From an uncultured Cryomorphaceae bacterium (GTDB taxonomy: Bacteria > Bacteroidota > Bacteroidia > Flavobacteriales > Schleiferiaceae): a stretch of DNA of 64,000 nt. The translations under genes were made by a program, and so were the position numbers. Below, piece after piece: positions 1 through 8,409 of this stretch. Numbering within the stretch: position 1 is the stretch's first letter; each line of letters opens with the position of its first letter. The stretch is from contig CAKZJV010000007.1 in NCBI GenBank assembly GCA_937120475.1, forward strand, positions 1,380,068 through 1,444,067. Reading direction: 5' to 3'. The notes under the pieces are model-generated. The model was not told the origin of the DNA, did not search any database, and was given only the letters and a program-made list of their open reading frames with translations.

Positions 1-497
1 CCCTTTTCAAAACCATACGTATCTGAAATGCCCCCGGCTACTTCCAGAACGTAAGAGGCATTTCCCATGGAGGGCAGGCTTTCCTCAGATAAAGGTTTGG
101 CATTTTTCTGAATGCTCACAATTTGTTGGTTGGCATTAATGAAAATGATATCCAGCGGAACGTAGGTATTTTTCATCCAAAAGGACTGGGGGCGTTCCTC
201 GCCCATAAAAAACAGCATACCATGATCTTCCTCCAGGCTTTTGCGATACATCATTCCATATTGGATTTTCTCAGGGGTATTCGCCAGTTCAATCTCTATT
301 TTCTTAAGCGTATCACCTTCCGATACTATGTAAAGGTCACCCTCATCTTTAAACTTGGGCTCATAGGTTTTGTTTTGGGGAGATGCCGGTGCAGAATCGC
401 CTTCAGGTGCGCCAAAGGGAATTACCGTTATAAACAACCAGCCTATAAAGGCCAGCAGAAGCACAATGGCCACAATGGCGCGGGTGGTTTTATTCAT
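1..497 (-). CDS. DUF192 family protein, C-terminus cut by window edge
   Basis: The minus strand is open from an ATG at 497 to the window edge, giving 165 residues without a stop. It begins MNKTTRAIVAIVLLLAFIGW, a single N-terminal hydrophobic segment that should act as signal anchor. The rest carries the DUF192 (COG1430) pattern, including YGMMYRKSLEEDHGMLFFM, the segment FWMKNTYVPLDIIFI and a later I-V-S-I-Q-K stretch. The family function is unknown; members are small exported proteins. Its ATG overlaps the lgt stop by 8 bases, so it is the last visible gene of that unit. The family assignment is from motif recognition. Confidence 0.85.
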   Translation of the reverse strand, partial: MNKTTRAIVAIVLLLAFIGWLFITVIPFGAPEGDSAPASPQNKTYEPKFKDEGDLYIVSEGDTLKKIEIELANTPEKIQYGMMYRKSLEEDHGMLFFMGEERPQSFWMKNTYVPLDIIFINANQQIVSIQKNAKPLSEESLPSMGNASYVLEVAGGISDTYGFEK

Positions 498-1566
498 TCT
501 CTTTTAAAGGTTTTGCGGCAAACATAAAATATAAACCCGCCAATACACAGGGTATGCTCAGGTATTGCCCGATGTTCAAAAGCTGCCCCTCTTCAGAAGA
601 AACCTGGTTCTCCTTCCAGTACTCGATCATAAAACGGAAGCCAAAAATGAGCACCAGGAACAAACCGAAAATAAATCCTTTGCGCTGCGCCAGATTGGCG
701 TTCAGGAATATGCGATACAGTACCAGGAAAATGAGAAAATAGCCAATGGCCTCATAAATTTGCGTAGGGTTACGCGGGTAACCGATGGCTTTTATGGAGG
801 CCCGGTTTTCAATGTCTTCGTCCCATTGCAGCTTGGCCCCTGGCTCAATGATGATGTTCTTTTCTTCTTTGTCAAAATCATTAAGGTAAATACGCATGGT
901 ATTCTCCACCCTTTGCCGGTACAGTTTCTCATCAATCGGCCGGGTATTATCAAATTCCAGCTCCATTTTGTACAGTGGAAACTCAACGGAATCGGTTATA
1001 ATGCTCTCGTTGGTAAGTTTAAAATCTACCGAGGCCAGCTCTTCAAAGCTGTTTAGTAAACGTTCGCGGGTAGGATTGGTAAATACGGTTTCCATGGTAC
1101 TGTTTTCCACCGCACCGTATATCTCACTATTAAACCAATTACCCATACGGATAAGTGCCCCGGCCAGTGCAATGGTAATCACCAGGCGGTCCAACATCCA
1201 AAGTGTAGGCTTTTTCAATACTTTCCGGGAATAGATGATGATGGCAATAATAATGGCCACCACAGCACCATGACTGGCCAGGCCACCTTCCCAAACTTTT
1301 AGTATTTCATGCGGGTGTTTGGAGTAGTAATCCCACTGGTAAAAGAACACATGGCCGAGTCGTGCACCAACAATAGTGGCCACCACCACATAGGTCAATA
1401 AGGTATCCAGCTTTTCCAGGGGAATTCCTTCCTTTCTGAAAATGCGCTTCATCAACAGGTACCCGAGTACAAAACCTGCAGCAAAAAGGAGGCTGTAATA
1501 TCGTAAGGTGAAAAATCCAAGGTCAAGGCCACGGCCCATATCCCAGGTGATCGTCAGTAGGTTCAT
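490..1566 (-). CDS. lgt: Prolipoprotein diacylglyceryl transferase
   Basis: Transfers diacylglycerol from phosphatidylglycerol to the lipobox cysteine of prolipoproteins in the inner membrane, the first step of lipoprotein maturation. Family motifs visible are GARLGHVFFY (67-76), GGLASHG (94-100), RMGNWFNSEIYG (140-151) containing the conserved Arg, Asn and Glu, NPTQIYEA (266-273) and FRFMIEYW (310-317). Several hydrophobic membrane segments fit the multi-pass topology. At 358 residues it is longer than the usual 260-300 because about 110 hydrophilic residues (151-265) lie between the RxGNxxNxE motif and PTQIYEA, on what should be the periplasmic side. It follows the TPR gene and overlaps the DUF192 gene. 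Confidence 0.95.
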   Translation of the reverse strand: MNLLTITWDMGRGLDLGFFTLRYYSLLFAAGFVLGYLLMKRIFRKEGIPLEKLDTLLTYVVVATIVGARLGHVFFYQWDYYSKHPHEILKVWEGGLASHGAVVAIIIAIIIYSRKVLKKPTLWMLDRLVITIALAGALIRMGNWFNSEIYGAVENSTMETVFTNPTRERLLNSFEELASVDFKLTNESIITDSVEFPLYKMELEFDNTRPIDEKLYRQRVENTMRIYLNDFDKEEKNIIIEPGAKLQWDEDIENRASIKAIGYPRNPTQIYEAIGYFLIFLVLYRIFLNANLAQRKGFIFGLFLVLIFGFRFMIEYWKENQVSSEEGQLLNIGQYLSIPCVLAGLYFMFAAKPLKENE

Positions 1567-1587
1567 AGCTCGTGATTGAGGGGGTTA

Positions 1588-1618
1588 AAATACTAAGTAT
1601 CGCGCAATGCGGCCCAAA
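1588..1618 (-). promoter_or_regulatory. Possible lgt promoter (partial match)
   Basis: On the minus strand TTTG (1618-1615) is followed after exactly 19 bases by TAGTATTT (1595-1588). The Bacteroidota consensus is TTTG-N19-TAnnTTTG, so the -33 element is perfect but the -7 element has two mismatches. It sits about 20 bases upstream of the lgt ATG. Confidence 0.3.
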
Positions 1619-1626
1619 GCCTGCGG

Positions 1627-3090
1627 CTAAATTCTGTTCAGGCCGGTTTTGGCCTTTTGATGCAAACCTTCGTAAAACGGAAAGCCTTTAAACGTAAGGG
1701 TTTTTTCGTAATACACGCGGGCCTCCTTCAAATTTCCATTTTCTTCCAACACCGAAGCGAGTTGCAGGGAAGCATTGGCCTGTGGAAAGGTGCTTTCTTC
1801 AAGGGGGAAACTCAAGGCTCTTTTAAAGTATGTAATAGCGGATTGCGCCTCGCGCTTTTCCTGGAATATACGGCCCAGGCGGTAGTAGTATTCCACTTTG
1901 TCTTCCGTTCCGAATTTGCTCAGCATGTTTTCTTTGGAGAGCATATAGGCAGCGGCTTTATCGTACAAGCCACCGTCAAAATAAATTCGTCCTTTAATCA
2001 AAACCTCGTTAAAGGCCTGTTGAGCTTCCCGGTAGGCCTGTTTATCGGCCCCGGTGTTGAGAGTACCCTCTCTCATTACCTTTTCACGATACATCAATAT
2101 CAGGTCCTTGTCGTTTTTCAGCATTCCGTACCAGGAAAGGTAACGGTAGGTGGATTTTTTATAATTACCACTTATTGTTTGGTTCAGGTACTTGTTGAGA
2201 TAGAGATAGGCCGTATCCGGAGAAAAGGACAGGGCAACGCGGCCTGTATAGTAATCTAAATAATGAAAAGGTTGGTAGCCTTTTCCCTTGGGCCGTTTTT
2301 TCAGTAATGTAAGGGCTTTACGGGCATTTCCGCGGTCAATCTCCACCCGTGCCTGCATATAACTGAGGTAACTGCTTTTGGAATAATCCAGCCCTAGACT
2401 TTCGGGGGAGATATCAGTATTGCCTTCAAACTCAAGGGATATATAGGAATATACAAAGCCGAAAAACTGTTGGTACACCCGGTTTTGTTCATCATTGAGC
2501 ACGCGGTAATACCCGTTTTTAATAAGCTTCATGCCCTCTTTTACATCGCCCTTAATACCTATAATAGAAGCGATGGACTGGTACCCGTCCGGCAGGGAGC
2601 CTATGGCTACGTACAATACTCCCAGGGGCACATAGGTAGGAGCGTGATCGGGAAAATCCCGGTAATTATTCTTGAGGAGATTATAGGCTTTATAAAATTG
2701 CCAACCGGCACTGAAATTGTTTTGAAAACGGCCGTGCAGTATGGCCATGGCCAAACGCAGTTGACCGATCATAAATTTCTTCTGTGGATCGGAGTCCGGG
2801 GCCTTCTCCAATACAGCTATGTAGCCTTCTATTTCAGAGTGCCGGTTATCAAACTCATTTTCGCTTTCGTTAATAAAGAGGTTGATGCTTACCAGGGCCC
2901 CTTTCATGTAGGCGAGGGCCAGGTTATCAGGGCTTCGTTGCTCTTCTTTGGCAATCAGCTTCTCCGCTTCTTCAAAACGCAGCTCCGCTATTTTACCGAA
3001 GGCCGTTCTTAAGTTATCCGTAAATTCAATGCTTTGGGCACCCAGGGCCCAGGGCAGTACGAGCAGTAGTAATAGATTGCGGATTTTCAT
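1627..3090 (-). CDS. Exported tetratricopeptide-repeat protein
   Basis: The ATG at 3090 gives a signal peptide (MKIRNLLLLLVLPWALGAQ) and a product of 487 residues. An upstream in-frame GTG at 3105 would add five residues but lies inside a terminator hairpin, so the ATG is preferred. The body is helical with TPR-like units, most clearly at the C-terminus (YYYRLGRIFQEKREAQSAI and ASLQLASVLEENGNLKEARV). No catalytic motif was seen. It is probably a periplasmic scaffold-type protein of unknown partner. It is followed by lgt after about 60 bases. Confidence 0.75.
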   Translation of the reverse strand: MKIRNLLLLLVLPWALGAQSIEFTDNLRTAFGKIAELRFEEAEKLIAKEEQRSPDNLALAYMKGALVSINLFINESENEFDNRHSEIEGYIAVLEKAPDSDPQKKFMIGQLRLAMAILHGRFQNNFSAGWQFYKAYNLLKNNYRDFPDHAPTYVPLGVLYVAIGSLPDGYQSIASIIGIKGDVKEGMKLIKNGYYRVLNDEQNRVYQQFFGFVYSYISLEFEGNTDISPESLGLDYSKSSYLSYMQARVEIDRGNARKALTLLKKRPKGKGYQPFHYLDYYTGRVALSFSPDTAYLYLNKYLNQTISGNYKKSTYRYLSWYGMLKNDKDLILMYREKVMREGTLNTGADKQAYREAQQAFNEVLIKGRIYFDGGLYDKAAAYMLSKENMLSKFGTEDKVEYYYRLGRIFQEKREAQSAITYFKRALSFPLEESTFPQANASLQLASVLEENGNLKEARVYYEKTLTFKGFPFYEGLHQKAKTGLNRI

Positions 3091-3116
3091 AAAAAAAGGG
3101 ATCACAATGATCCCTT
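3091..3116 (-). terminator. Intrinsic terminator after the zinc-ribbon-family gene
   Basis: Arms AAGGGATCA (3096-3104) and TGATCCCTT (3108-3116) form a perfect 9-base-pair stem with a 3-base loop. On the minus strand it is followed directly by seven T (3097-3091). It lies 20 bases past the stop of the 3137-3925 gene and abuts the ATG of the downstream TPR gene at 3090. Confidence 0.8.
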
Positions 3117-3136
3117 CCTGTAAATTTTATTGGTTC

Positions 3137-3925
3137 TTAACCCTTGGACAGGGACTTGAAGAGTTGCTCCATTTTTTCTTCCTCTTCCTTCGCCAATTCA
3201 GGATCTACCAAAACCCGGCCAGAGTGTTCATCCGTGATGATCTTCTTGCGGGCGGCAATTTCCAATTGACGCTGTGGAGGAATGGTAAAGAAGGAACCTC
3301 CTGAAGCACCACGTTCTACCGGCACTACGGCCAGTCCGTTTTTGGCACTACCCCGCAAACGGTGGTATGCTTTTACCAGGCGGTCATCCACCTTTGAAGC
3401 AAACTCTTCTGATTTTTTCAAAAGATTTTCTTCTTCGGTTTGAGTTTCTTTAAGGATACTTTCCAGTTCACCTTTCTTAAATTCCAGGTGGCTTTTGCGC
3501 TCGTTCAGTTTTTCTTCAGAGGCGGCTACCACTTCCTTCTTACTTTCTATTTTGGCCTTGAATTCCTTAATGCGTTTTTCGGCCAGTTCAATTTCCAGTT
3601 GCTGAAATTCAACTTCTTTGGAGAGGGCATCGAATTCGCGGTTATTGCGAACATTCTTTTGCTGGCTCTCGTACTTTTTAATTTTTTCCTGCGATTCCTT
3701 AATCAGGTTTTTCTTGCCTTTGATCTCTGCATCCATCTCTGCTACCTCATCATTCAGCTTATTCACGCGGGTTTCCAATCCGGCAATTTCATCTTCGAGG
3801 TCTTCCACTTCAAGAGGAAGTTCACCTCTTACATTTCTGATTTTATCGATACGGGAATCTATGAGTTGAAGATCGTAAAGTGCGCGTAATTTTTCTTCAA
3901 CCGTTACTTCTTTAGCCTTAGCCAT
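3137..3925 (-). CDS. Coiled-coil protein of the C4 zinc-ribbon family (COG1579), ribbon cysteines lost
   Basis: The first 190 residues or so are a long charged coiled coil (for example LEDEIAGLETRVNKLNDEV). The C-terminal part has the family layout in which a CGGC-like pair is followed by PPQ and a second CxxC-like pair. Here the first pair reads SGGS (208-211, before FFTIPPQ) and the second reads DEHS (232-235, before GRVLVD), so Ser, Ser, Asp and Ser replace the four expected zinc ligands. The family has no settled biochemical role and is often next to a Nif3-like gene, as here (6-base gap). Length (262) is close to family norm. The fold is inferred to be kept without metal. Confidence 0.85.
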   Translation of the reverse strand: MAKAKEVTVEEKLRALYDLQLIDSRIDKIRNVRGELPLEVEDLEDEIAGLETRVNKLNDEVAEMDAEIKGKKNLIKESQEKIKKYESQQKNVRNNREFDALSKEVEFQQLEIELAEKRIKEFKAKIESKKEVVAASEEKLNERKSHLEFKKGELESILKETQTEEENLLKKSEEFASKVDDRLVKAYHRLRGSAKNGLAVVPVERGASGGSFFTIPPQRQLEIAARKKIITDEHSGRVLVDPELAKEEEEKMEQLFKSLSKG

Positions 3926-3931
3926 AGAGTT

Positions 3932-5023
3932 TTATAAGTAATTAATCGGGTTCGTGTTCGTCTCCGCTAAAAGAACGGCAAAATTAACGAATTTTTCTTT
4001 TATAATCGAAGCCACCAATTGTTTTGTGAACTGTTCATTCTCATAATGCCCAATATCCGCTATAATCACATCATTTTCAGCGTCAAAGAATTGATGATAT
4101 TTAAAATCCGAAGTCAGGAAAACATCCGCTCCGGCCTTACGGGCTGCACCCAATAAAAAGCTTCCTGAACCTCCACACCAGGCTATCTTTTGCACTTCAT
4201 CTTTTACCAAAGCGGTGTAACGAACCACGCCTCCCATCTTTTCCTTTACCTGGCTTAAAAAGTCAAGGGCATACATAGGCTCTTCCAGGTAACCGATCAT
4301 ACCCGCCCCAAGGTTGGTATTTACATTTTCAAGTTTATAGATATCGTAGGCCACTTCTTCATAAGGATGTGCCGCTATCATTTCACGTATCACCTTTGAT
4401 TCTAGGTGCCGGGGTACGATTACCTCTATCCTGGCCTCCTTTTCATAATGCCGTTCGCCTTTATTGCCAACGTAAGGTTCGGCACTCTCGTCACCTTTAA
4501 AACTTCCCCGCCCCTCAGATAAGAAGCTGCATTCGCTGTAGTTCCCAATGTGCCCGGCTCCCGCTTTAAACATGGCGTTCATAACCGTATCCACTGATTC
4601 GGAGGGTGTAAAAACAGCCAGTTTACAAAGCGTGTCTTTTTTGGGCTGCAATATTTTTCGATGGCCAATGCCTAAAACTTCCCCGATCCTATGATTTACC
4701 CCGGAATGAATGTTATCCAGGTTGGTATGAATAGCATAAATGGCTACGTCCTTTTTGATGGCCTGCATTACCGTACGCTCCACATAGTTTTTGCCGGTAA
4801 GGCTCTTAAGGCCCCCAAAAATGATGGGGTGGTGAGCAATGATCAATTGGCAATTCCGCTCTACTGCTTCGGCCACTACTTCTTCCGTTACATCCAGGCT
4901 GATCAGTATGCTACTTACTTCAGCCTCTGCCCGGCCTATCAATAAACCTGAATTATCGTAGGATTCCTGGTAAGAGGGCGGTGCTATGCTTTCCAGGTGA
5001 CGTATAATTTCCGATACCTTCAT
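3932..5023 (-). CDS. Nif3-like dinuclear metal centre protein (YqfO type)
   Basis: Member of the NIF3/DUF34 family, which forms ring-shaped oligomers with a two-metal site; annotations as GTP cyclohydrolase type 2 are poorly supported. Metal-ligand motifs visible are IAHHPIIFGGLKSL near residues 62-75, AIHTNLDN near 97-104, and the C-terminal IADIGHYENEQF with His and Glu. At 363 residues it has the longer form, in which a CutA/PII-like domain (about residues 125-240, including HPYEEVAYDIY) is inserted between the two halves. It is the first gene of a unit with the zinc-ribbon-family gene 6 bases downstream. Confidence 0.9.
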   Translation of the reverse strand: MKVSEIIRHLESIAPPSYQESYDNSGLLIGRAEAEVSSILISLDVTEEVVAEAVERNCQLIIAHHPIIFGGLKSLTGKNYVERTVMQAIKKDVAIYAIHTNLDNIHSGVNHRIGEVLGIGHRKILQPKKDTLCKLAVFTPSESVDTVMNAMFKAGAGHIGNYSECSFLSEGRGSFKGDESAEPYVGNKGERHYEKEARIEVIVPRHLESKVIREMIAAHPYEEVAYDIYKLENVNTNLGAGMIGYLEEPMYALDFLSQVKEKMGGVVRYTALVKDEVQKIAWCGGSGSFLLGAARKAGADVFLTSDFKYHQFFDAENDVIIADIGHYENEQFTKQLVASIIKEKFVNFAVLLAETNTNPINYL

Positions 5024-5027
5024 CTTT

Positions 5028-5058
5028 CAAAGGTATTATACCCTCCAATTATGACGAA
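5028..5058 (-). promoter_or_regulatory. Promoter of the Nif3-like gene, possibly giving leaderless mRNA
   Basis: On the minus strand TTCG (5058-5055), 19 bases, then TACCTTTG (5035-5028). The -7 element matches TAnnTTTG fully and the -33 element matches three of four bases. Only four bases separate the -7 element from the ATG at 5023, so transcription would start at or next to the start codon. Confidence 0.5.
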
Positions 5059-5065
5059 ATTAATA

Positions 5066-5715
5066 CTAAAAGGTATACTTGAAGTTTAGCAAGCCTATGA
5101 ATACAGCGGGCAAATAGCCCTCTTGTAGCTTTCCCATGGAAGCCAGGATCGCCTCGTTACCCCAGTATTCATCAGGCATAGCACTGAAACCCAATTGAAT
5201 GTAAGGCTCTAAACGTAGGTATTCATCACCAATGGAAAACCCCAATGCAAGGGCTCCGTTAATCAATACTTCCCTGTGGTTGATAACATATTGATGAGTA
5301 CCGTAAGCATGATCTATAAAAACCGGTTGGCGCACCCAAAAACAGTCGCCAAAAACGGTAGCTTGAACGAAGAGACGAAAAGTTGCCGGCTTGGTGTAGG
5401 CCCGACCAAAAAATCCCAAAGCCAGACTTCGATCGTAAAAATCGCCTCCCAGATCAATAGCCTTGGGTTGCCTGGCGTAGCTCAGTCGGTAATTGGAAAA
5501 GGCCAACTCCGTACCCACCGAAAATCGGGGGTCTTTAAAAGATCGTTCCACCGCCAGGTGAAAAGTACGGATGAAGGGCTGAGAATCGTATTTATAATAC
5601 AGGGCACCCTGCGAATCCAGGATCCGCGCTTAAGGCCGATGCTCCAACTTTGAGCCTGTACAGAAATACAAATTCCGGAGAGGAATATCAGAAGTGGGCC
5701 GATAAACTTAGGCAT
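5066..5715 (-). pseudogene. Small outer-membrane-type protein gene split by a frameshift
   Basis: An ATG at 5715 opens a clear signal peptide (MPKFIGPLLIFLSGICISVQ, then AQSW) that continues as SIGLK before the frame becomes nonsensical. In the -1 frame, sequence resumes from about 5630 as ARILDSQGALYYKYDSQPFI and runs to 5066 with the alternating polar/aromatic pattern of beta strands and a terminal KYTF. Joining the frames near 5621-5632 gives one protein of about 215 residues, so one base seems missing (or two gained). A GTG-initiated 161-residue ORF (start at 5551) would be only a fragment. The start overlaps the upstream lipoprotein gene by 28 bases. It may be a true pseudogene or a sequencing error. 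The protein family is not recognised. Confidence 0.7.
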
Positions 5716-6137
5716 GTGCCGGGTTTTTGGGTGGTTCTATCCAAAGTGTTGACCAACACTTCAGCACTTTTCAGGTCATAACGATAATTGCCGCACTTAC
5801 TGTAATTTATTTCAAAATCATGTTGCACAGAGATCGTATCCACAGGCCGAATGGAAGAATAAAACAGGAAGGTAGAACTCTCTAAAGTAGGATTGTATGA
5901 CAGGTGTATATAATCCTGAAACGGTAGCTGGCTTGAATCGATCACCGGGTACCAGCTTTTCCTGAAAATGGTTTGAAATGGATCGGTAATTACAATAGAA
6001 TCGGGAAAATGGGCGGTGTCCATTATTGTTACTTCTATAAAAAGTTGGTCACAATAATTTTCCATGGGGTAATCATCGCAGCAGGCTGTACACCACCAGA
6101 ACAGGAGCAGTGCTTTTAAGGATATGTGAAGTTTCAA
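5688..6137 (-). CDS. Hypothetical small lipoprotein
   Basis: Starts at TTG (6137), with no in-frame ATG early in the ORF. The N-terminus KLHISLKALLLFWWCTACC is a positively charged plus hydrophobic segment ending in cysteines, resembling a lipoprotein signal. The mature part (about 130 residues) is mostly predicted beta, with cysteines at NYCDQ, SKCGNYRY and PGTCLS. I do not recognise the family. It overlaps the start of the frameshifted gene downstream by 28 bases, so the two were probably co-expressed. Confidence 0.65.
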   Translation of the reverse strand: MKLHISLKALLLFWWCTACCDDYPMENYCDQLFIEVTIMDTAHFPDSIVITDPFQTIFRKSWYPVIDSSQLPFQDYIHLSYNPTLESSTFLFYSSIRPVDTISVQHDFEINYSKCGNYRYDLKSAEVLVNTLDRTTQKPGTCLSLSAHF

Positions 6138-6190
6138 AGGCCAGGTTTTAATTACTTAAACGCCTGTAGGGAAACGAAGGTTGGGTTAAA

Positions 6191-6229
6191 AAAGAAAAGC
6201 CCGGCTGCGAAATTTCGCAGCCGGGCTTT
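6191..6229 (-). terminator. rpsA terminator
   Basis: A perfect 34-base inverted repeat (6196-6229; each half AAAGCCCGGCTGCGAAA or its complement) forms a GC-rich stem. On the minus strand it is followed by a T-rich tail (TTTTCTTT). It lies 24 bases after the rpsA stop codon. Confidence 0.9.
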
Positions 6230-6252
6230 ATATATCCGGATCAGGTTGGTAA

Positions 6253-8409
6253 TTACTTACCTTCCTTCTCGTCTTCTTCCATTTGCTCTTTGAGCCTGGA
6301 AAGTGCATCCAGATCACCCAGGGTAGAACGCTCTACATTGGTTTGTATCTGTTTTACCGCTTTTTGAGTTTGCTTTTTCTCCTTCTGAACCTTTTCAGCT
6401 TTTACAGCCTTGTGAATTTCAGTGTGAGAAGCTACTACCCTGCGGTTGTCCTTGTTGAACTCGATGATTTTGAAGTCGGCTATTTCACCTTCTTTCAGTT
6501 CGGAACCATCTTCTTTCACCATGTGACGGCCGGGAACAAACGCTTCGATACCCAGGTTTTCGAAAAGTACTTCGGAACCTTTATCTACTACGTTCACCAC
6601 TTTTCCTTCCAATACACTGCCTTCTTCCAGCAGGGTTTCGTAAGTATCAAATGGATTGTCTTCCACTTGCTTGTGGCCCAGGCTCAACCTGCGGTTTTCC
6701 ACGTCAATCTCAAGAACTGCCACTTCTAATACCGCACCTACCGAAGTAAACTCGCTCGGGTGCTTGATCTTCTTGGTCCAGCTCAGGTCAGAAATGTGGA
6801 TCAAACCATCGATTCCTTCTTCCAGCTCTACAAACACACCAAAGTTGGTGAAGTTGCGAACCGTTCCTTTATGCTGCGATCCGGTGGGGTATTTGGTAGT
6901 GATATCCGTCCATGGGTCGGGAGACAATTGCTTGATACCTAAGGACATCTTGCGATCTTCACGATCCAGAGTCAATACCACGGCTTCTACCTCATCGCCA
7001 ACGTTCACAAAATCCTGTGCGCTGCGCAAGTGAGTACTCCAGCTCATTTCACTAACGTGAATCAAACCTTCCACACCGGGAATAATTTCAACGAAAGCAC
7101 CGTAATCAGCGATTACTACTACTTTACCTTTTACTTTATCACCAACGGAAAGTTCCTGATCCAACGCATCCCATGGGTGTGCTTCAAGCTGCTTCAGACC
7201 CAATTGGATACGGGTTTTATCCTCATCGAAATCAAGGATTACCACGTTCAGTTTCTGATCCAGTTCAAGCACTTCGCTTGGATGATTGATGCGGCTCCAG
7301 CTCAGGTCGGTAATGTGGATCAATCCATCTACACCACCCAGGTCGATAAACACACCGTAAGAAGTGATGTTTTTCACCACACCTTCCAGTACCTGACCTT
7401 TTTCGAGTTTGCCGATGATCTCTTTCTTCTGCTCTTCCAGATCCGCTTCGATCAACGCTTTGTGTGATACTACCACGTTTTTGAATTCGTGGTTGATCTT
7501 AACCACCTTGAATTCCATAGTCTTATCTACATAAGCATCGTAATCACGGATGGGCTTCACATCAATTTGTGAACCGGGCAAGAAGGCTTCAATACCGAAT
7601 ACGTCTACGATCATACCACCTTTGGTACGACATTTTACGTATCCGTTTACTACTTCCTCAGCTTCATAAGCCTCGTTCACACGATCCCATGCTTTGATGG
7701 AGCGTGCTTTACGGTGAGAAAGTACCAACTGACCGTCTTTATCTTCCTGCTTATCAACCAGTACCTCTACATCATCTCCTACTTTAAGGTCCGGGTTATA
7801 ACGGAATTCATTAAGGGAGATAACACCTTCTGATTTATATCCTATGTCGATAATAGCGTCACGGTCAGTGATGTTAATCACCTTACCTTCGGTTACCGTG
7901 TGCTCATCTATAGTAGTAAGGGTTTCTTCGTACAATTTGGTGAGCTCTTCCCTTTCAGATTTGCTACGGGATTTGATTCCCGATTCAAACTCTTCCCAGT
8001 CGAACTCTTTTTCTTCTTCAACTTCGGCCTCCACTTCAACCGTTTCAGGTTGGGCGGCTTTTTCTTCTACCAAATCAACCTCGGTTGGAGCCGTTTTTTC
8101 GCCTTCCTTGGGAACTTCTTCCTCCTTTACATCGGATGGGGTAGGTTTTACGTCAACCTTCTTGGATTGTGTTTCTACCGAAGTGGCTTCGTTCGTTTCA
8201 GCCTTTACTTCCTGAGAAGTCTTTTCATTAGCCTGCTCTCCGGCATCTGATTTTTCAGCTTTGGTTTTTGCTGCTTCAGCAATTTCCTCGGCTTTTTTTT
8301 CTTCAGACTTTGCAGCCTGAGCTTCTTGTTTGGTTTCCTCTTTTGGAGTGGACTTAGCAGCAGCCTGAGTTTCTTTTTCCTCGGCTACTTTCTTATTTTC
8401 TTCTGACAT
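6253..8409 (-). CDS. rpsA: 30S ribosomal protein S1 with long N-terminal charged extension
   Basis: Binds mRNA on the small ribosomal subunit. Six S1 RNA-binding domains follow each other from about residue 170: the first two are divergent, and domains 3-5 have the canonical pattern (for example VKNITSYGVFIDLGGVDGLI then HITDLSW). The sixth is near VVNVVDKGSEVLFENLGIEA. Residues 1-143 are an extension made mostly of Glu, Lys, Ala, Thr and Ser, without counterpart in E. coli S1 (557 residues against 718 here). The C-terminus is also charged. It is transcribed alone from the promoter at 8530-8560 and ends at a strong terminator. Confidence 0.97.
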   Translation of the reverse strand: MSEENKKVAEEKETQAAAKSTPKEETKQEAQAAKSEEKKAEEIAEAAKTKAEKSDAGEQANEKTSQEVKAETNEATSVETQSKKVDVKPTPSDVKEEEVPKEGEKTAPTEVDLVEEKAAQPETVEVEAEVEEEKEFDWEEFESGIKSRSKSEREELTKLYEETLTTIDEHTVTEGKVINITDRDAIIDIGYKSEGVISLNEFRYNPDLKVGDDVEVLVDKQEDKDGQLVLSHRKARSIKAWDRVNEAYEAEEVVNGYVKCRTKGGMIVDVFGIEAFLPGSQIDVKPIRDYDAYVDKTMEFKVVKINHEFKNVVVSHKALIEADLEEQKKEIIGKLEKGQVLEGVVKNITSYGVFIDLGGVDGLIHITDLSWSRINHPSEVLELDQKLNVVILDFDEDKTRIQLGLKQLEAHPWDALDQELSVGDKVKGKVVVIADYGAFVEIIPGVEGLIHVSEMSWSTHLRSAQDFVNVGDEVEAVVLTLDREDRKMSLGIKQLSPDPWTDITTKYPTGSQHKGTVRNFTNFGVFVELEEGIDGLIHISDLSWTKKIKHPSEFTSVGAVLEVAVLEIDVENRRLSLGHKQVEDNPFDTYETLLEEGSVLEGKVVNVVDKGSEVLFENLGIEAFVPGRHMVKEDGSELKEGEIADFKIIEFNKDNRRVVASHTEIHKAVKAEKVQKEKKQTQKAVKQIQTNVERSTLGDLDALSRLKEQMEEDEKEGK

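Noticed and set aside
7844-8215. Plus-strand ORF of 123 codons opposite the start of rpsA
   Set aside because: It is a Ser/Thr-rich shadow of the Glu/Lys/Ala-rich S1 extension on the other strand, without a promoter or family similarity.
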